NCBI RefSeq assembly: GCF_052324685.1
Contig: NC_135211.1
Span: 5,158,368 to 5,222,367 of the forward strand
From: Brachyhypopomus gauderio
Taxonomy: Eukaryota > Chordata > Actinopteri > Gymnotiformes > Hypopomidae
Direction of reading: 5' to 3'
DNA length: 64,000 bases
Position 1 is the stretch's first letter. Each line of letters opens with the position of its first letter. The notes beneath the pieces are model-generated. The model was not told the origin of the DNA, did not search any database, and saw only the letters and a list, made by a program, of their open reading frames with translations. Positions 10,961-23,715 of this stretch are shown here, piece by piece. The translations under genes were made by a program, and so were the position numbers.

Positions 10961-11791
10961 TTCAAATTTAAAAAATCCTAAATACAAAACAGAAAGATAC
11001 TGGTGAATTTGAGACTATGGACCAGATTCATAAGGTAACCACACCACTCTTTACAAAATGCATGACAAGGTATTCATGAAGTCACCATGCAGACAATTAG
11101 CTCACTGGTGTCACCGTTGTGGTACCCATGGAGACAGACAATCAAAACGCACCAGTAAATGAGTCCCTATATTAAAGACCCTGGGGAAATGTACAATTTT
11201 ACAGAATCATCAATTTTTATTAAATCATAAGGTAAAAATATCTATGAGACTTATAAAAAATGCCTTGGTTATTTGAAGGTTTTTGGTGAATCTGCATGAT
11301 GTAGAGATTGTAAAGCAAAGAGGTATAAATCATACAAACAGGCACAAGGTAAGTAACCCAAGTGAACTAAATGTAACAGTCTCAGACTTACAAGAAGCCA
11401 AACGAAAACAGGAGCTCATATGCAGGGACCTACTCGTCTAATTAGGAACATGTCCTTTCAGATTTTTGGTGACTGGGATTGCCCCAGAGAATTCTGGGGA
11501 AAGCAGTCCAGTACAGACTGTATAGGGGTGAAGGGCGTGGTAGTAAGAGAGAAAGAAATTACAGCGATACCACCAATGTGCTTTCAACAACAGAACACGA
11601 TGAAATTAGAAAAAAAAAGAAACATAAATCTATATAGTATTTATATAATAAAATACTTTTGTATTACTTTAAAATAAGATATAAATAGAAGAAATGTAAA
11701 GATTAAAGTAATAAAAATTAAACTAAAATTTTGAGAATAAATACACCTAAAAGGTAAGACAGCAAAGTTTGAAAAAGTTAAGAACAAAATG
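10961..11791. other. Unassigned AT-rich sequence
   Basis: No coding potential, terminal repeats or splice pattern was recognised. It lies downstream of the receptor tail exon (minus strand) and may hold its 3' untranslated region, but no clear polyadenylation signal could be tied to it. Confidence 0.4.
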
Positions 11792-14700
11792 TTAATGTTT
11801 TTTTTGTCTTGATTTGATGTTCACTGTGACATACTCTAGTTCCTCCACTTGAATAAGAGTCTTTGGCAGTTGGACAGTCGAGTAGAGAAGGACATCCTGA
11901 GTGGAGGAGCATGTGAAATGAACGCTGGAGTAGTGAACATTGTCCTGATCATCTGAGGATGCTGTCTGTGTGGGGTCAGAAGTTATGGCCACAGCTGAGA
12001 CTTCATCATATACAGCTGAAGAATCATGCTGAGAGAGATAGAGAGAGGAAGAGAGAGTCAGACATGGACAAACATTACAGGAACATAGTGTTGAGATAAT
12101 GGGTTTTTGCTTAGCCTACATTAGCAACACTATATTTTGCTTACCAGTAAACTTGATATTAAAGCTAGATATGAATGCTGCATAAGGTGCATTAAGCTAC
12201 AAAACCATATTCATAATTTTGGGGGGGCATACCAGAGGCTAAGCAGCATATTAGTGTGCTCTCTGCAAGAGAGAAAAACAGGATGTTCCACAGAATGTGT
12301 TAACACCTGTACAAGTTCACAGAATATGTTTTAAGTTGAAAGCAGGTCGTCAGCATCTGTGAGACGGTGGCAGAGAGCAAAGTGGAACACAGTTAAAAGG
12401 TCAGATCAAGTTCACCTGGCTGACAGGTAGTCTATTTAGAGAGATAGGCAGACAATTTTGCAGACACAGGGAGATTCCATCGCAGAGTAGCAAAGGTGGG
12501 GGCATATACCCAGATCATACTATAAAGTACAGGTGGAAAAGTGTCTGTTTCAGAGACCTGGACACAAAGCTACAGAGTAGAGTATTTAGGCTTTTGTGTA
12601 TTCTCTCCAGAGCGCTCTGTATTTTAACTTGCTTTTAATAAAATGTTAAAGACAAGACTGGTGATGTTTTCTTTTGCATCAACGAACATGCTGCGCTAAG
12701 GTGGAAGAGGATCAAAGCGCAACAATAGTATTTCTCAGAAGGTAACGCTGTCACCCATAGGCGTGCAGACATAGACATCAGGTGGTGCTAAAGCACCACC
12801 AACTCTGCCCTTTATCAATGAAAGTGCCCTTTTGAAACTTCGGTAAAAAAAAAAATTATTATTAACATTTTACTGAGGTCGGTTTGAAATTATCTTTTGA
12901 AAACCTGAGTGATTAAAAACAATGCCCTGAAATGAGCCACCACCTCGCACACACCCGACCTCTCTCTTCCTTTAACACCAGATGCGCTGCAGCAGCAGTT
13001 CAGTTCAGCGAGGTGAAGGAAGCGTCTTCAGCACAGCACACACGCTCACAGATAGACTTCTTCTCCCGTGCCCCACCAGCCAGGTAACACACACATCAAG
13101 TAAAATAGTACCGTTTGCCCTCTAAGCCCAACGTGAAATCATTTTCTTGTGCAGTAAAATGTCTCATACAGCACCAAACTACTAAGTATTTGTAGCCGAC
13201 TGGTCACCTGATAAACTAGTCGCTCTAGCCCAAATCAATGATAGATAATGTGTTCATGTAATGATAACACTTAATAGTCTATAACTCCTTCTCGTACTTT
13301 TTGGTCTTTTTACTGTCTTAATTGTAGGCCTATATTGATTTACTAATTGCAAAATATATGCAACAAGGCCTGCAGACAGTGGAGGGTAAACAGAAGTTAA
13401 CTGAAAGACTTAACAATGACTGCATATAGTTAATATTGGATATGGATTTTATCAGTTGGTGGTGTGATGTTTTTCCATTGAAAACTCACGTTTGAGAATG
13501 TTACAAATAAAAGTCAAATTTCATTCAACATGTCTGTGTAATTGTTTTTATAATGAAGTGTTCCACGTGCCCTAAAAAGTGCCCTTCCCCCCCCCTGAGC
13601 ACTTGCCCCCCAAAATGTCTGTGCACGCCACTGCTGTCACCATAAACAATTAGACATTCTACACAGCCTGTTAAAATATTACGTGAAGACTTGGGAGACC
13701 ATTGCAGCAGGGGCATCTCTACATTAGGGGCCGAAGGGGCCTGTCCCCACCAGATGTCACTGGAGTGTTCACTACAGTGCACGACATGATCAATAATTCA
13801 ACATAAAAAAAGATATAAACACATTTTCTTTAAGAGTAATACTGGTGCAGCTTTATTATATATAATAACATTCCAAACATCCTCTGTTCAAGCCAGTACA
13901 AGTCAGTACTGTGTGGGTTGGCCCCAGCACCATACCGCCACCAGCCACCTGAGGGCTAATCAAGCCTCATGAGCTATTCCTTCTTGATAGCCCTTATAAT
14001 CAGCTCACACCAAGATACTGGATGCTGAATTGTTTGTTCTGACCTATAGCTTGGTTGGTGTCTTTGGGTAGAGGTAGTGGGACTTATGCTCAGGCCTCTT
14101 TTTTCTCTTTTCTCAAGTATCTCTGATCTCGGATATTTTTGAAACTAAAATAAGTTTGTTCTCCTCCTTCTTTGTTTGCTTTTGGCTACTCGTTTGTCTG
14201 GAAGTTCTGCTTTTTCCTCACCGAATGAGGGAGCCAATCTTTCCCCTGGCGTCCTTTGTTTTTTGCCCTTTTTCTGTTATCCTCTACTCTCTCCCGGCTG
14301 TTCCCCTTTGCCCCTTTTTGTTCTCGCTCCCAGTTAAAAGACCACTCAGCGATTGGGTCCTATCTACTCCAAATCCAGAGGTAGCTCACCCAGTTCACCT
14401 CTGGTAAGCCACCACGTTACAAGTACACACTAGCAAACATTGTTTACGGTGGCCAACATGTAAATGTAAATTTTGTCAGTTGTGATTTTCACCCTAACTG
14501 AAATTTGTCCTCCGCATTTACCCATCTGTGTAGTTAGAACATACACACACAAGCGTGCGCACACACATATAGAAATCTGTGTTTGATCTTTATTCAGCTG
14601 CAGTTTTGACAGATGCTGATATCCTCGAGGCATTAACAAAGTGAACTGAGGGGGAGTGCAGCAGTGACGGCTGGTGCAAAAAAAACTGAGGGGGGCGTAA

Positions 14701-17700
14701 ACAAATTAAAAACAAATAAAACAGTCTAATTGCCCTTTATTTATTTGAACATGAATTTTGCCCTAGCGTTCTTCAAGTGAATGCTTTGTGAAAGGATTTT
14801 TTTGTAAAGATAAAACTGAATTTTCTCTCATTTCGTAAGATCTGCTGCTCCAGCCTGCTGATATTCAACGTGAACCGAGTTACGTTGGATGTTCGCGAGA
14901 GGTGGGCGGAGTCGCGCGCTACGGTCACTCGCGAAAGTATAAACCTAGCTTTAATGAACCGCAGCTGACTGACACTACCAACAAGAGTGGGTGTGTCCAA
15001 CAAGAATCAATTAAACTGCAGGGTCAGATCACCTGCTTGGCAAAAGTTTATGCATCTCATTAGACCGGCGCCCTGCACACAGGAAGTGTGCACAATGTAA
15101 GCAATTAAATACAATTATGTGTTTACTCTTTTAATAAATTCAAACATGGCTATTAGACACACAGCAGTTGTCTGAATGTGTGTGCATGAATGTGTGTGTG
15201 CTTGTATGCCCAGTGGTGGATGGTGCTCTGTCACTAGGGTCTGTCCTCTCTCTCTCCTTCCTGCACCCCATTCAGTCCCCCAGGGGGCTGTGGATCCCGG
15301 TAGAGAGTGCGCTGTGCGCAATTGGCTGCCGCTTCTCGCCGGTGTGTGTGTGATTGGTTGTCTGAGACTTGTACCTGTGTTAACAATTGTAAAGCGCTAT
15401 ATAAAATTGAACATTCATTCATTCATTCATTCATTCATTCATTCATTCATTCATTCATTCAGTACGACTAAATTTTTTGACAGTCAGTGACTAAATCAGT
15501 GTGACAGTGAATAATGTCCTCACTATCGCTGTTTATAATGAACTCATTTTAATATCGGAACAATATTAAGGGGGCGACGCCCTAGTGCGTCATATTGGCC
15601 AGCGCCAGAGTTCCAGTATTGTCTGTATGGCTTTATAGAAGTACAGTATATCTGTGGTAGGACAGTAAAACAACTGCAGTGATTTTGAATTGGGCTGGAG
15701 ACACTGCTGTGTTGAAAATCATTTAAACTTATTTAAACTCACATTTGAGCTGGTCTCCTCACATCTGCTGCTGACAGCTACAGGTTGCCTCCTTCTGGAG
15801 AATCACAGTAATAACATCACCAGCTTCACACACAGACACACACACACACACTTACACGTTGCCTGTGTTAATGTAACTCCTCTACAGATTCTACAGTCTG
15901 TAGAAAGTGATTTTAACCCTGTAGATGCTGTTGTTAGACCTCATACTGTAATGATGAGAGTGAAGACTCTCTGTATGGGGCAGTAAGCAGCCTACAGGCA
16001 GAATTATCAGGGTGTGTAATGTAAATGTGTCTTCAGCTTCTTACCTCATCCACAGACACACAGCAGTGAGAGTCAGAAACAAACCCACAGAGACTCCAGA
16101 AGCTGTGTATGCATTAGCTGGACTACCTGCATCAGGGAGGAGAAGAGAGCATGTTACACAGACATGAGGAAAGTCAAAGATGTCATGATGTAGGATATCA
16201 AACGGACACTGGAAAATTATATTACATTCTTTAATCTCCATGTGGGCAACAGGGCAGTGAATCCAACCCAGACCATGTGTTACTGTGTGTGACAAAATAT
16301 GATTTTATTTGATTTGACTGTACCTAATGCAAATGGCCATTCTGTCGAATTAGATGATCCAAACGTATTCTTCACTACACAGTAGAAACGTCCACTTGTT
16401 CCTGTAGCTAAAGTTATATTGGTCCCATTTCCAAACAACATTACATCACTTCCTGTTTTCTTGTACCAGGAGTAATTGCTGATGGGGTTGGAGTCAGTGT
16501 AGCACAACAATGTCACTGAGTCACCAGACACATGGTCAGTAACAGACGGGACTCTGGGAGGGTCTGAACAAGAGATTCAACATGTCATTTAACTTATTAC
16601 ATTCAACACACAGGAGGGTCGCACAATGCAAACTGCACATACATAACACATCCAGTAGGACGGTGGTGGAGTTGTGCTGTCCTAGCTGGTTGTGAGCAGT
16701 GCAGTAGTAGAGTCCACTGTGCTGGGAGCTGATGGTGGTGATGCTGTAATTCTGGCCTGTTCCCAGCAGTGTGTCTGCAGCTGCTCTATGCTTAAACCAG
16801 GAGTAGGTGAGAACAGGAGGGTTTGCATCACTGCTGCAGGTCAGAGTCACTGAATCTCCCTCCACTCTCTCTCCAGAGGGAACCATCACTGCTCTGGTGT
16901 TTCTAGGAGGATCTGGTTGGGAGATTAATATAACTTTAAAAGTTAATGTTGTTAAATGTGAAACAGAGAAATTATTAACTGTTAATTATAGAAACTTTCT
17001 CATTGTGACATTATAATTATTATTAGCAGTTGTAGTAGTAGTAGTAATTGTAGTGATGTTTCTGATTCATGATGAACTGACATTAGATGCATCATCATTA
17101 TGATTTTTGAATTTGTTTTAAGTTCTCCACTCACACACAGGAGGAGAGAGGAGGTTTTCAGGGTCTTCAGTAGCACAGCTATAACTAACTGCACCACTGA
17201 CTGCAGATAAAGAGCAGGAAACGGATGTGCAGTGAAACACATGCCGTCTGTTCTTGTACCAGATGTAGGTGGGGTTGTAGGACAGAGTGCAGGTGGAGCT
17301 GCAGATGAGATGTTTTGAACCACTTCTGTTTGACACTGTAACTTTCAGATCTGTAAATGATTATTTTTAGTTTTAGTCATAAATCATCCTTATAGCTAAC
17401 TACATTATAGCTAATGTTATAGCTAATGTTACATTTGAGATCTGCATGTAATTTTAATAAAGATGCTTAAAATAAAGATGTTTTAACTAATCTTTTGTAA
17501 TTACATGTGACAGACAGAGATACTCCAGGTTCACCAGTGTATTTACCACCAGTACTATCAGTGTGGAATCTGAACCTGTATGTGTGAGCGTCACTCTCTC
17601 TCAGGTGAGTGATGGTCATACTACAGTCATTCTGGGAGCTCTGTCTGTACTTCACCCTCCCCTGATACTCCTCTTCCTCTCTCACATCCACAATCTCAAC

Positions 17701-17855
17701 ACCAACCTGCTGCTCTTTAATGAACCAGAATGATTTTGTCACTGTGTGTCCTCCAGGGTATTTATAAGAGCAGGAGAGATCAACAGATGAACCTTTCAGA
17801 GCACACACATGTTCAGGAGTGTAAGTCACACCCCAACACTCTTTACCCAGAACAC
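11792..17855 (-). CDS. CD22/sialoadhesin-like Ig receptor, V-C2-C2-C2-TM-ITIM
   Basis: Exons (5' to 3'): V domain 17505-17855 (VCALKGSSVDLSC ... YRFRFHTD), C2 17135-17350 (CTLSYNPTYIWYKN), C2 16643-16912 (VEGDSVTLTCSSDANPP ... SGLYYC), C2 16324-16563 (GDSVTLLC ... GRFYC), TM 16045-16126 (SVGLFLTLTAVCLW), and tail 11792-12028. All Ig exons are phase 1-1, the usual arrangement. The tail has tyrosines in AVYDEV, VHYSSV, LLYSTV and LEYVTV, an ITIM-like series. A membrane receptor with inhibitory signalling is inferred from family. A small juxtamembrane exon (phase 2 to 0) expected between TM and tail was not found, and the intron is full of transposons. The signal peptide is not in this block; it may be the exon at 25164-25221, making one gene of 11792-25221. 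The first C2 lacks the usual GDSVTL strand. Confidence 0.75.
12089..12724 (+). mobile_element. Retrovirus-type solo LTR
   Basis: The segment starts tgttgagata, ends gcgcaaca and is flanked on both sides by atag (12085-12088 and 12725-12728), a 4-bp target duplication. It has tttaataaaatg as a polyadenylation signal near 12640, and 12640-12710 is closely similar to the reverse complement of 56820-56885. It is a solo LTR of the same family as 56789-57409, lying in the intron before the receptor tail exon. Confidence 0.7.
12756..13633. mobile_element. hAT-like non-autonomous element
   Basis: It is flanked by the perfect 8-bp direct repeat ctgtcacc (12748-12755 and 13634-13641). The termini cataggcgtgcagaca and tgtctgtgcacgccactg are inverted repeats. 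No transposase is visible. The 8-bp duplication points to the hAT superfamily. Confidence 0.7.
13910..14421. mobile_element. Solo LTR with perfect 5-bp target duplication
   Basis: This 512-bp segment has TG...CA ends (tgtgtgggttggcc ... cacgttaca) and identical flanks agtac at 13905-13909 and 14422-14426. It contains no long open frame. It is the remnant of an LTR retrotransposon lost by LTR-LTR recombination, inside the receptor intron. Confidence 0.7.
14661..15613. mobile_element. Possible DNA element carrying a LINE tail
   Basis: The left part (cagtgacggctggtg, then ctgaggggggcg) and right part (agggggcgacgccc, then ggccagcgccagag) look like imperfect inverted ends of a fish DNA repeat. 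A LINE 3' end is inserted in it. Boundaries and family are uncertain. Confidence 0.3.
15165..15461 (+). mobile_element. LINE 3' end with (CATT)n tail
   Basis: The sequence around 15285-15410 (ggctgccgcttctcgccgg, taaagcgctatataaa) is the conserved 3' region of a fish LINE. It ends in about twelve copies of the tetramer attc (15412-15461), the target-primed tail typical of this LINE group. Confidence 0.65.
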
Positions 17856-18143
17856 CTGGAACACTGAGAGTCACAGTCAGAAAAAAAATTGTAGATGTGA
17901 CATTGAAATAACTGAATTAGGTGAATTATCTGAGACAGAAATGCCACACACACTCAGACTGGCTTAGAAGAGATACATTGATTGAATTATGAATAATGAT
18001 TAAATAATAGTTCTGTGTATAAAAAGAATGAAACACGTGTGGCATATAAATATCTAGAATGAAACTGATAGTATTGAATAATACTGAAATTCGAGATTTA
18101 GTTTAAATCCAAAACACTGCAGGAGAGCGATGACAATAAATGT

Positions 18144-19312
18144 GAGATACCCCTCGCTGCAGAAGCAAAAGTCCAGGGGGTGGAGCTGGATCTAGATCCA
18201 ACTCCTCCCACCGTGGTGTTTTCATTGGTCTGAAGTAATTGCACTACGCAGGAGGAGCTGTATCAGATCAGCCATTTCAAATCACTGTTGCCATCATACA
18301 TTACTATTCTTATTTACTCACTTGCTGTTCATTTGTGAACAATCACGAATGTGAAAGTAAGTTCATAATAGACCAATTTTCATCTCGCTTATGCTAGTAA
18401 CTAGTTTCCTTTGGGGATTATACAAAATCTGACTGTTTCTGTTTGCACGAACAACCACTGTTAAGTTTATCTAATCTAGGTGTCTAAACTAAGTAAGTGA
18501 CAGTAAAAACTGATGTTAGAAGACGAGCGGTTAGCTAAACAGAATACAGATGTATTAAATACTTATGTATTTTGTGTTCTTCATATTGGACATAAACTGT
18601 TAAATTAATTAGTGTTTGATGTAGTTATAATTTGTAATGGTTGTGCTGTTTGGTACTGCATGGACACTTCGAGGAGGATTGTTATTCAGTAGTGCGTGCA
18701 TGTAACGACCATGATCCTCATTAACCAGTTCACTGAAAAACTAAAAAAAAAAAAAAAAAACTAAAGCAACTAATATAATGCTATTTATATTTTTCCATCC
18801 ATCTATAGATGCATATCACAGTTTTGAAAAAAAGGACAGACGCTTTCAGTTGTGCAGTGCACTACATGTTGCAGTAAATACCACTGTCCATATTGCACAA
18901 CTGAAGTGTACCATCCTAACGAAAAAAGTAATTTTTATTAAAGGTAAAAAAATGAAATAGTACATATTTAAGAAATGTACTGTACTTTATTATGTTGGCA
19001 ATCACAGATCATTATTCGTGTCCACTTTTACGTTTTCTTGTAAACGTAAAAAATTTAAGTGTATTGTGTTATTTAAATAACATTTAAAGAACATTTTTAT
19101 CTTTAAATGGTAAAAGTCTTAAGGGTAAATTTATTGGATTTATATTTCCTGCTCGGAAAACGTAAGCGACACGTAGGAGGAGTTGGATTAGATGCAGCTC
19201 CGCCCACCCCCTGGACCGACCAAAAGAAACTATGGCCGGTGGGAGGAGTTGGATCTAGATCCAGCTCCACCCCTTGGACTTTTGCTTCTGCAGCGACAGG
19301 TACTTGATAAAT
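18144..19312. mobile_element. DNA element with ~100-bp terminal inverted repeats
   Basis: The left arm 18144-18230 (ctcgctgcagaagcaaaagt ... ggatctagatccaactcctc) is repeated in reverse complement at 19220-19312. The shared palindromic word ggatctagatcc lies in both arms. A further diverged inverted block lies just inside (19160-19210). The interior is AT-rich with no recognised transposase. A 3-bp TAC on each side could be the target duplication. Confidence 0.65.
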
Positions 19313-19556
19313 GCACATAAAATGTAGAAATTCTGGAAGTTATAATTGGTTGTGATTGTAATTATATTTTGGCTTTGTGGATTTTTCTTCCCCATCCCAG
19401 AACACCCCAACTTTTGAAAAGCTTGATACACTCCTGGTTCAAATCAATTAACACACTGCAGGAGAGCGGTGAGTGCTGCCAGACACACTACAGGAGTAGC
19501 TGCCCTCAATATACACACTGGTGGAGTCCAGTACAATGGAGCCACCATGTCTATAT

Positions 19557-20159
19557 TGTTACGCATTGATATGCAAACCCGCATACAATGCGTGAAATGT
19601 TGAACCGAAGAAAAACCCAAACAGCAATCACAAAAAAAAACAGTGAACCGAATCCTCCGCCAAAAGGAATTTAGGAAAAGCACAAAAACAAAACCTTTGT
19701 GAAAAAGGAGCACGAAGGAAACTCAGAAAGCGAAACTAAAAGATTGCAGACTACTCAATGCGAGAGAAACAAAACAAACTAAATAGAAGATGCCAGGGGA
19801 AATAGCTGGCTCTCTAACCACAACGATGAGTAAACAAAAAACCCCAAAATAACAAACTAAACTGGATAGAGAAATAACAGTGTAGGAAAACTTGAGAATG
19901 GCCAGAAGTGGCGAAGGAGCGAGCATACTCAGAAATGACAGGGAAAAAACAGAGCAAGGTAAGTACAACGATGTAACTAGAGGAAGTAACGAGGCTGACT
20001 GAATTAACGTAGTGTTGGCAACAAACAACTCAGCAATGAGACTCTGCAGCCATTCTCCTGAAATAGGAAGAAGGACAGCTGCAGGTCATCACTGCTGATT
20101 GCATGTTCGTGATTGCATTTGTGAGCGCAACAGGAGTCACTCTGGAGTCAGCCCTGACA
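19557..20159 (-). mobile_element. Gypsy 3' LTR
   Basis: The segment has TG...CA ends on the plus strand (tgttacgcattg ... gccctgaca), so on the element's own strand it runs from tgtcagggc to gcgtaaca. It lies immediately downstream, on the minus strand, of the Gypsy integrase region. The matching 5' LTR is absent, so the element is 5'-truncated. Confidence 0.65.
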
Positions 20160-21480
20160 GAGCCCAAATGGACCCAAATAGCACGGGGCCAATTTCTTAG
20201 TACCCCCGCGAACAGGTAGGTCCTTGGTTAATAACAAAATGCACTGACCAGGGTGAAACGAGGGAACAGAGAGCCTGTGTCTGTCGGCATTGCAACGTTG
20301 GACAGTCGAGACAGATAATAGGGCCCTATGGGCACTCTTCCAGGCCGGTTGACAAGGGCCCGGGCACCAGGCACTGCTGCCTTTTCCTCCTGTTCAGCAA
20401 ACATAGGCGGGGAGTAACCCATTGAGGCACTCAAAAGGCAACATCTTCAGCGATGAGTGCTACAGGGTGTTATGGGCATACTCTGCCCAAACAAGACCAT
20501 CTGCCCAGGAGACAGGGTTAGTGGAAGCCAGGCAGCGAAGGGTTTGTTCCAAGTCTGGATTTACCCTTTCCATTTGACAATTGGACTGTGGATGAAACCC
20601 AGACGAGAGACTGGCTTTGGCCCCTAGGAGCCTGAGGAAGGTCGCCCAGAAATGGCTAGAAAACTGAGGCTCCCTGTCGGAGACCACATTGACAGGGAAG
20701 CCATGAGCGCACACCACATGCTCCAGAAACAGTTGGGCCATCTCACGAGCTGAAGGCAGTTTGGCCAACACCACGAACTTAGCTGCCCTGGAGAACCGGA
20801 CTATGATTACGAGGATAGTGGTGTTACTCCGGGAAGCGGGCAACCCGGTAACGAATTCCATGGACATGTGGGTCCAAGAACGGGTATGTACCGGGAGTGG
20901 ATGCAAAAGACCTAAGGGTTTGGACCAAGAAGTCTTGTTACTGGACCACACCACGCAAACGGCCACATAGTCCCCTATAGCACAAACCATACTGGGCCAC
21001 CAGAAATGTCTATGGATGAACTCAATAGTTTACTGTGCCCCTGGGTGAGCAGTGAACGGAGAAGTGTGGGCCCACTGCATGACCTCTTTGCGCTGACTGG
21101 AGGGGACATACAGCCGCTCAGGCAGTCCTCCCCCTGGATCTGGCTCCGTAGCCAGAGCCCGCTTAACCGCCGATTCCACATCCCACTGGATGGAAGCTAT
21201 GATTTTTGCGGCAGGCAACACAGTGCTAGGGGCCACCTGATCCACCTGCGGCTCCCATTGGCGAAATAGGGCGTCCAGTTTTACATTCTTAGACCCCGGT
21301 TGGTAGGAGAGGGTGAAATCAAACCGGTCAAAGAACAGGGACCACCTAGCCTGTCTGGAGCTTAGTCGTCTAGCCTGTTGAAGGTAGGCCAGGTTTTTGT
21401 GGTTGGTCCAAACCAGTAAAGGATGTTTGGCCCCCTCCAATCAATGCCACCCTTCCTCCAAGGCCATTTTTATGGACGGA
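20160..21480 (-). pseudogene. Ty3/Gypsy pol fragment (RNase H end and integrase)
   Basis: On the minus strand, 21440-21030 encodes the C-terminal part of RNase H (HPLLVWTNHKNLAYLQ ... FDFTLSYQPGSKN) and the HHCC zinc-binding start of integrase (ERLYVPSSQRKEVMQWAH). 20990-20460 encodes the integrase core (EFVTGLPASRSN, VVSDREPQFSSHFW, GFHPQSNCQMERVN). The usual first catalytic Asp is Glu here, and the VDRFSK motif reads VRFSR. The reading frame breaks between the two blocks. Reverse transcriptase, protease and gag are missing. It is dead. Confidence 0.85.
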
Positions 21481-22081
21481 AAGCTCCTTATCCCCGATGT
21501 CATAGTTCCACTTGGCGGGTGTTAACCGGAGTTTCTGATCTCTGTGACAAAACTGCCCTCTTGTTCCGTATACTGTTTGGGTCCGTTCTGCGTGATCATA
21601 GCTCTTTTACGTGATTATGCTGATGAGGCATTAATTAAAAGAGCCTTGTTATGTTGGCAATGGATCTGCACAGTGCATATTTCCTCTCCTTTATACTCCA
21701 CACCCACAATGATTTTACTAAGGAAAATAAAAATAATAGCGAACAGTTATTTGGGTAAGTATCTAATCTGATACTGGACTTGAAATAGTAACTCATTATA
21801 TTATTCGATACTGAAAAAAGTGGCAAGATTAGAGTAACGCGTTATTTAGTAACTGACATCAGACATCACTGTCCGTAGCAACCGGGTGCCCACTACACCC
21901 CCAGAAGCAGAATGATCATGCATCATGCATAGTCTGAGAAAACTGTTCATAAGACCTACAAAGTTCAGGTTGGTTCTCCCAGAGGGGGGTCGCCCAAGCT
22001 AGTGCTAATGTAAAACTCCACTTCACTCAGCATGTGTCTGCCTTCTATTCACACCGAGATACAGCCGCGTTACAGTGTGAG
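21481..22081. other. Unassigned sequence upstream of the Gypsy remnant
   Basis: The first 120 bases still look like diverged Gypsy RNase H sequence. The rest has no recognisable coding or repeat structure. Confidence 0.35.
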
Positions 22082-22349
22082 TGTCACGTTGCAGAGGGCC
22101 CCCTCCCGGTCGCCCCGTCCACAGCGGCAGTTGTCTTGTTGTTGTGGTGTTGTGTTCGTCCCTCAGGTGGGTGGGGCCCGCAATCCGTTTCACATGAGGG
22201 TCGTTTGTTCGTCTATATATGTCTTGTCTTTGTACCAGTTGACTGCTGGTTATTATATCCTTAATTCGGATCGACTCACAGGTTTTTGGTTTGCGCACAT
22301 TCTTGTGCGTGATCACTTCCATTTTATTTCGCTCACCCTGCCTGTCACA
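22082..22349 (+). mobile_element. Solo LTR of the TRIM-like family
   Basis: It begins tgtcacgttg, ends cctgtcaca and carries tatatatgtcttgtctttg (probable TATA region and core). It is homologous to the LTRs at 25897, 27272 and 62955. Flanks gtgag and gtgcg fit a 5-bp target duplication with one change. No internal region remains. Confidence 0.8.
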
Positions 22350-22689
22350 GTGCGAAAGAAGATGGTGTGTGAATATCTGTAAAATTGAGGAAGTGTGGAT
22401 GTGTAGGAGATAAAGACTTCAATTTTGTAAATATCAAAAAATCACCTGTGGTAACACAGCTCTGAAAACTACATAAAAATATTTAAAATTTGTTAGCAAA
22501 CTTTTTTCAGTGTGAAAATTACATTTGTTTATTTTATGATGAAATGTGTTTATTGTTAGGTTGATTTGTGCATACAGTAAAATCGGGTGATCAGAGACCC
22601 AGTCCTCAAAATATTAATATTGAAAACCTTGAATGGCCTCATTAAGGCACCACAGAGTTTAAAGGGCAACATTTTTGTTATGGCAAAGT

Positions 22690-23290
22690 CCAGTAAAGTT
22701 CTCACATGTGACTCCTCTGCTACCCTCTCTTCACTGGCTTCCAGTAGTGGCACGCATCAGATATAAAACCTTGATGCTTGCTTACAAAGCCAAAAATGGA
22801 CTAGCCCCTCCCTACATGATGTCCATGGTCAAAAGCCGATCTATACAGCGAGCACTCAGAACCTCAAGCTTGGCTCAACTCAAAACTCCATGCTTAAAGT
22901 CTCATGGAAGACAAAGCTCCAGACTATTCTCCGTCCTGGCTCCAAGATGGTGGAACAATCTTCCATTAGCTGTTCGGACTGCAGAGTCTATTGCTATCTT
23001 CAAGACTTACCTGTTTGTGGAGTTCTTAACAGAGCACTAACTCGGCACTTGCTGCTGTTCTTAAATTGTATGTCTGTATATGGTTATTTGTGCTTCTTGA
23101 CAAACGTTTAACTTGCAAAACACTAGGTAATGATATTGACTCCTGTAGTTTCGTAGTAGTCTGACTCAATGGTTCCTTGAATTCTGGCCTATCCGTACTA
23201 TTACCTTGGATGTGATCAGATGCAAAGCCCTTTTGTAAGTCGCTCTGGATAAGAGTGTCTGCTAAATGCTGTAAATGTAAATGTAAGTTC
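22690..23290 (+). pseudogene. L2-like LINE ORF2 C-terminus and 3' UTR
   Basis: The frame reads LHWLPVVARIRYKTLMLAYK, NGLAPPYM, LFSVLAPRWWNNLPLAVR and FKTYLFVEF, the conserved C-terminal end of L2/CR1-clade ORF2 proteins, stopping at 23040. A 3' UTR follows, ending ctctggataagagtgtctgc and a (atgtaa)n tail at about 23265-23288. The catalytic domains are missing, so this is a 5'-truncated insertion in the receptor intron. Confidence 0.8.
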
Positions 23291-23365
23291 AATAATGAAG
23301 GACTGTCACAGATGTATGTATCCTGACAATGTATAATGTGTTTATGGATGAGTGTGTGTTATTAC

Positions 23366-23715
23366 CTGTGACAGTGAGATTAACTCCAGATGAAGCAGAT
23401 ATCCACTCATTCCTCAGTCTAGTCCACTCAAGTGACAATATTCTAAATCTGAAGTTATAAACTCCAGAGTCACTTCCTCTCACATTCTTTATTGTCAGTG
23501 TACAGTCTCTCCAGCGTTTGCTTACAGAGTATAATAGGTTGTTACTCAGGACTCTTTGTTGTCCATCAGATCTCTGGACCTGATACCAGTGACTCTCTCT
23601 GACACTGGAGGAAGCACTGGTTTTATATTTACAGGGGATTGTTACTGTAGACCCAGTAACAGCACAGAGTCTCTGAGAGGAGAGAGTTACACTGTTCTGA
23701 GCCTGAGCTCCTGGA

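Noticed and set aside
15690-15986. 98-codon plus-strand frame
   Set aside because: Lies antisense to the receptor intron near the TM exon, includes a CA-repeat stretch and has no recognisable domain.
23289-23380. Upstream extension of the V-domain frame into a poly-Cys-Val stretch
   Set aside because: The Cys-Val run is the GT microsatellite read through past the splice acceptor, so it is intronic.
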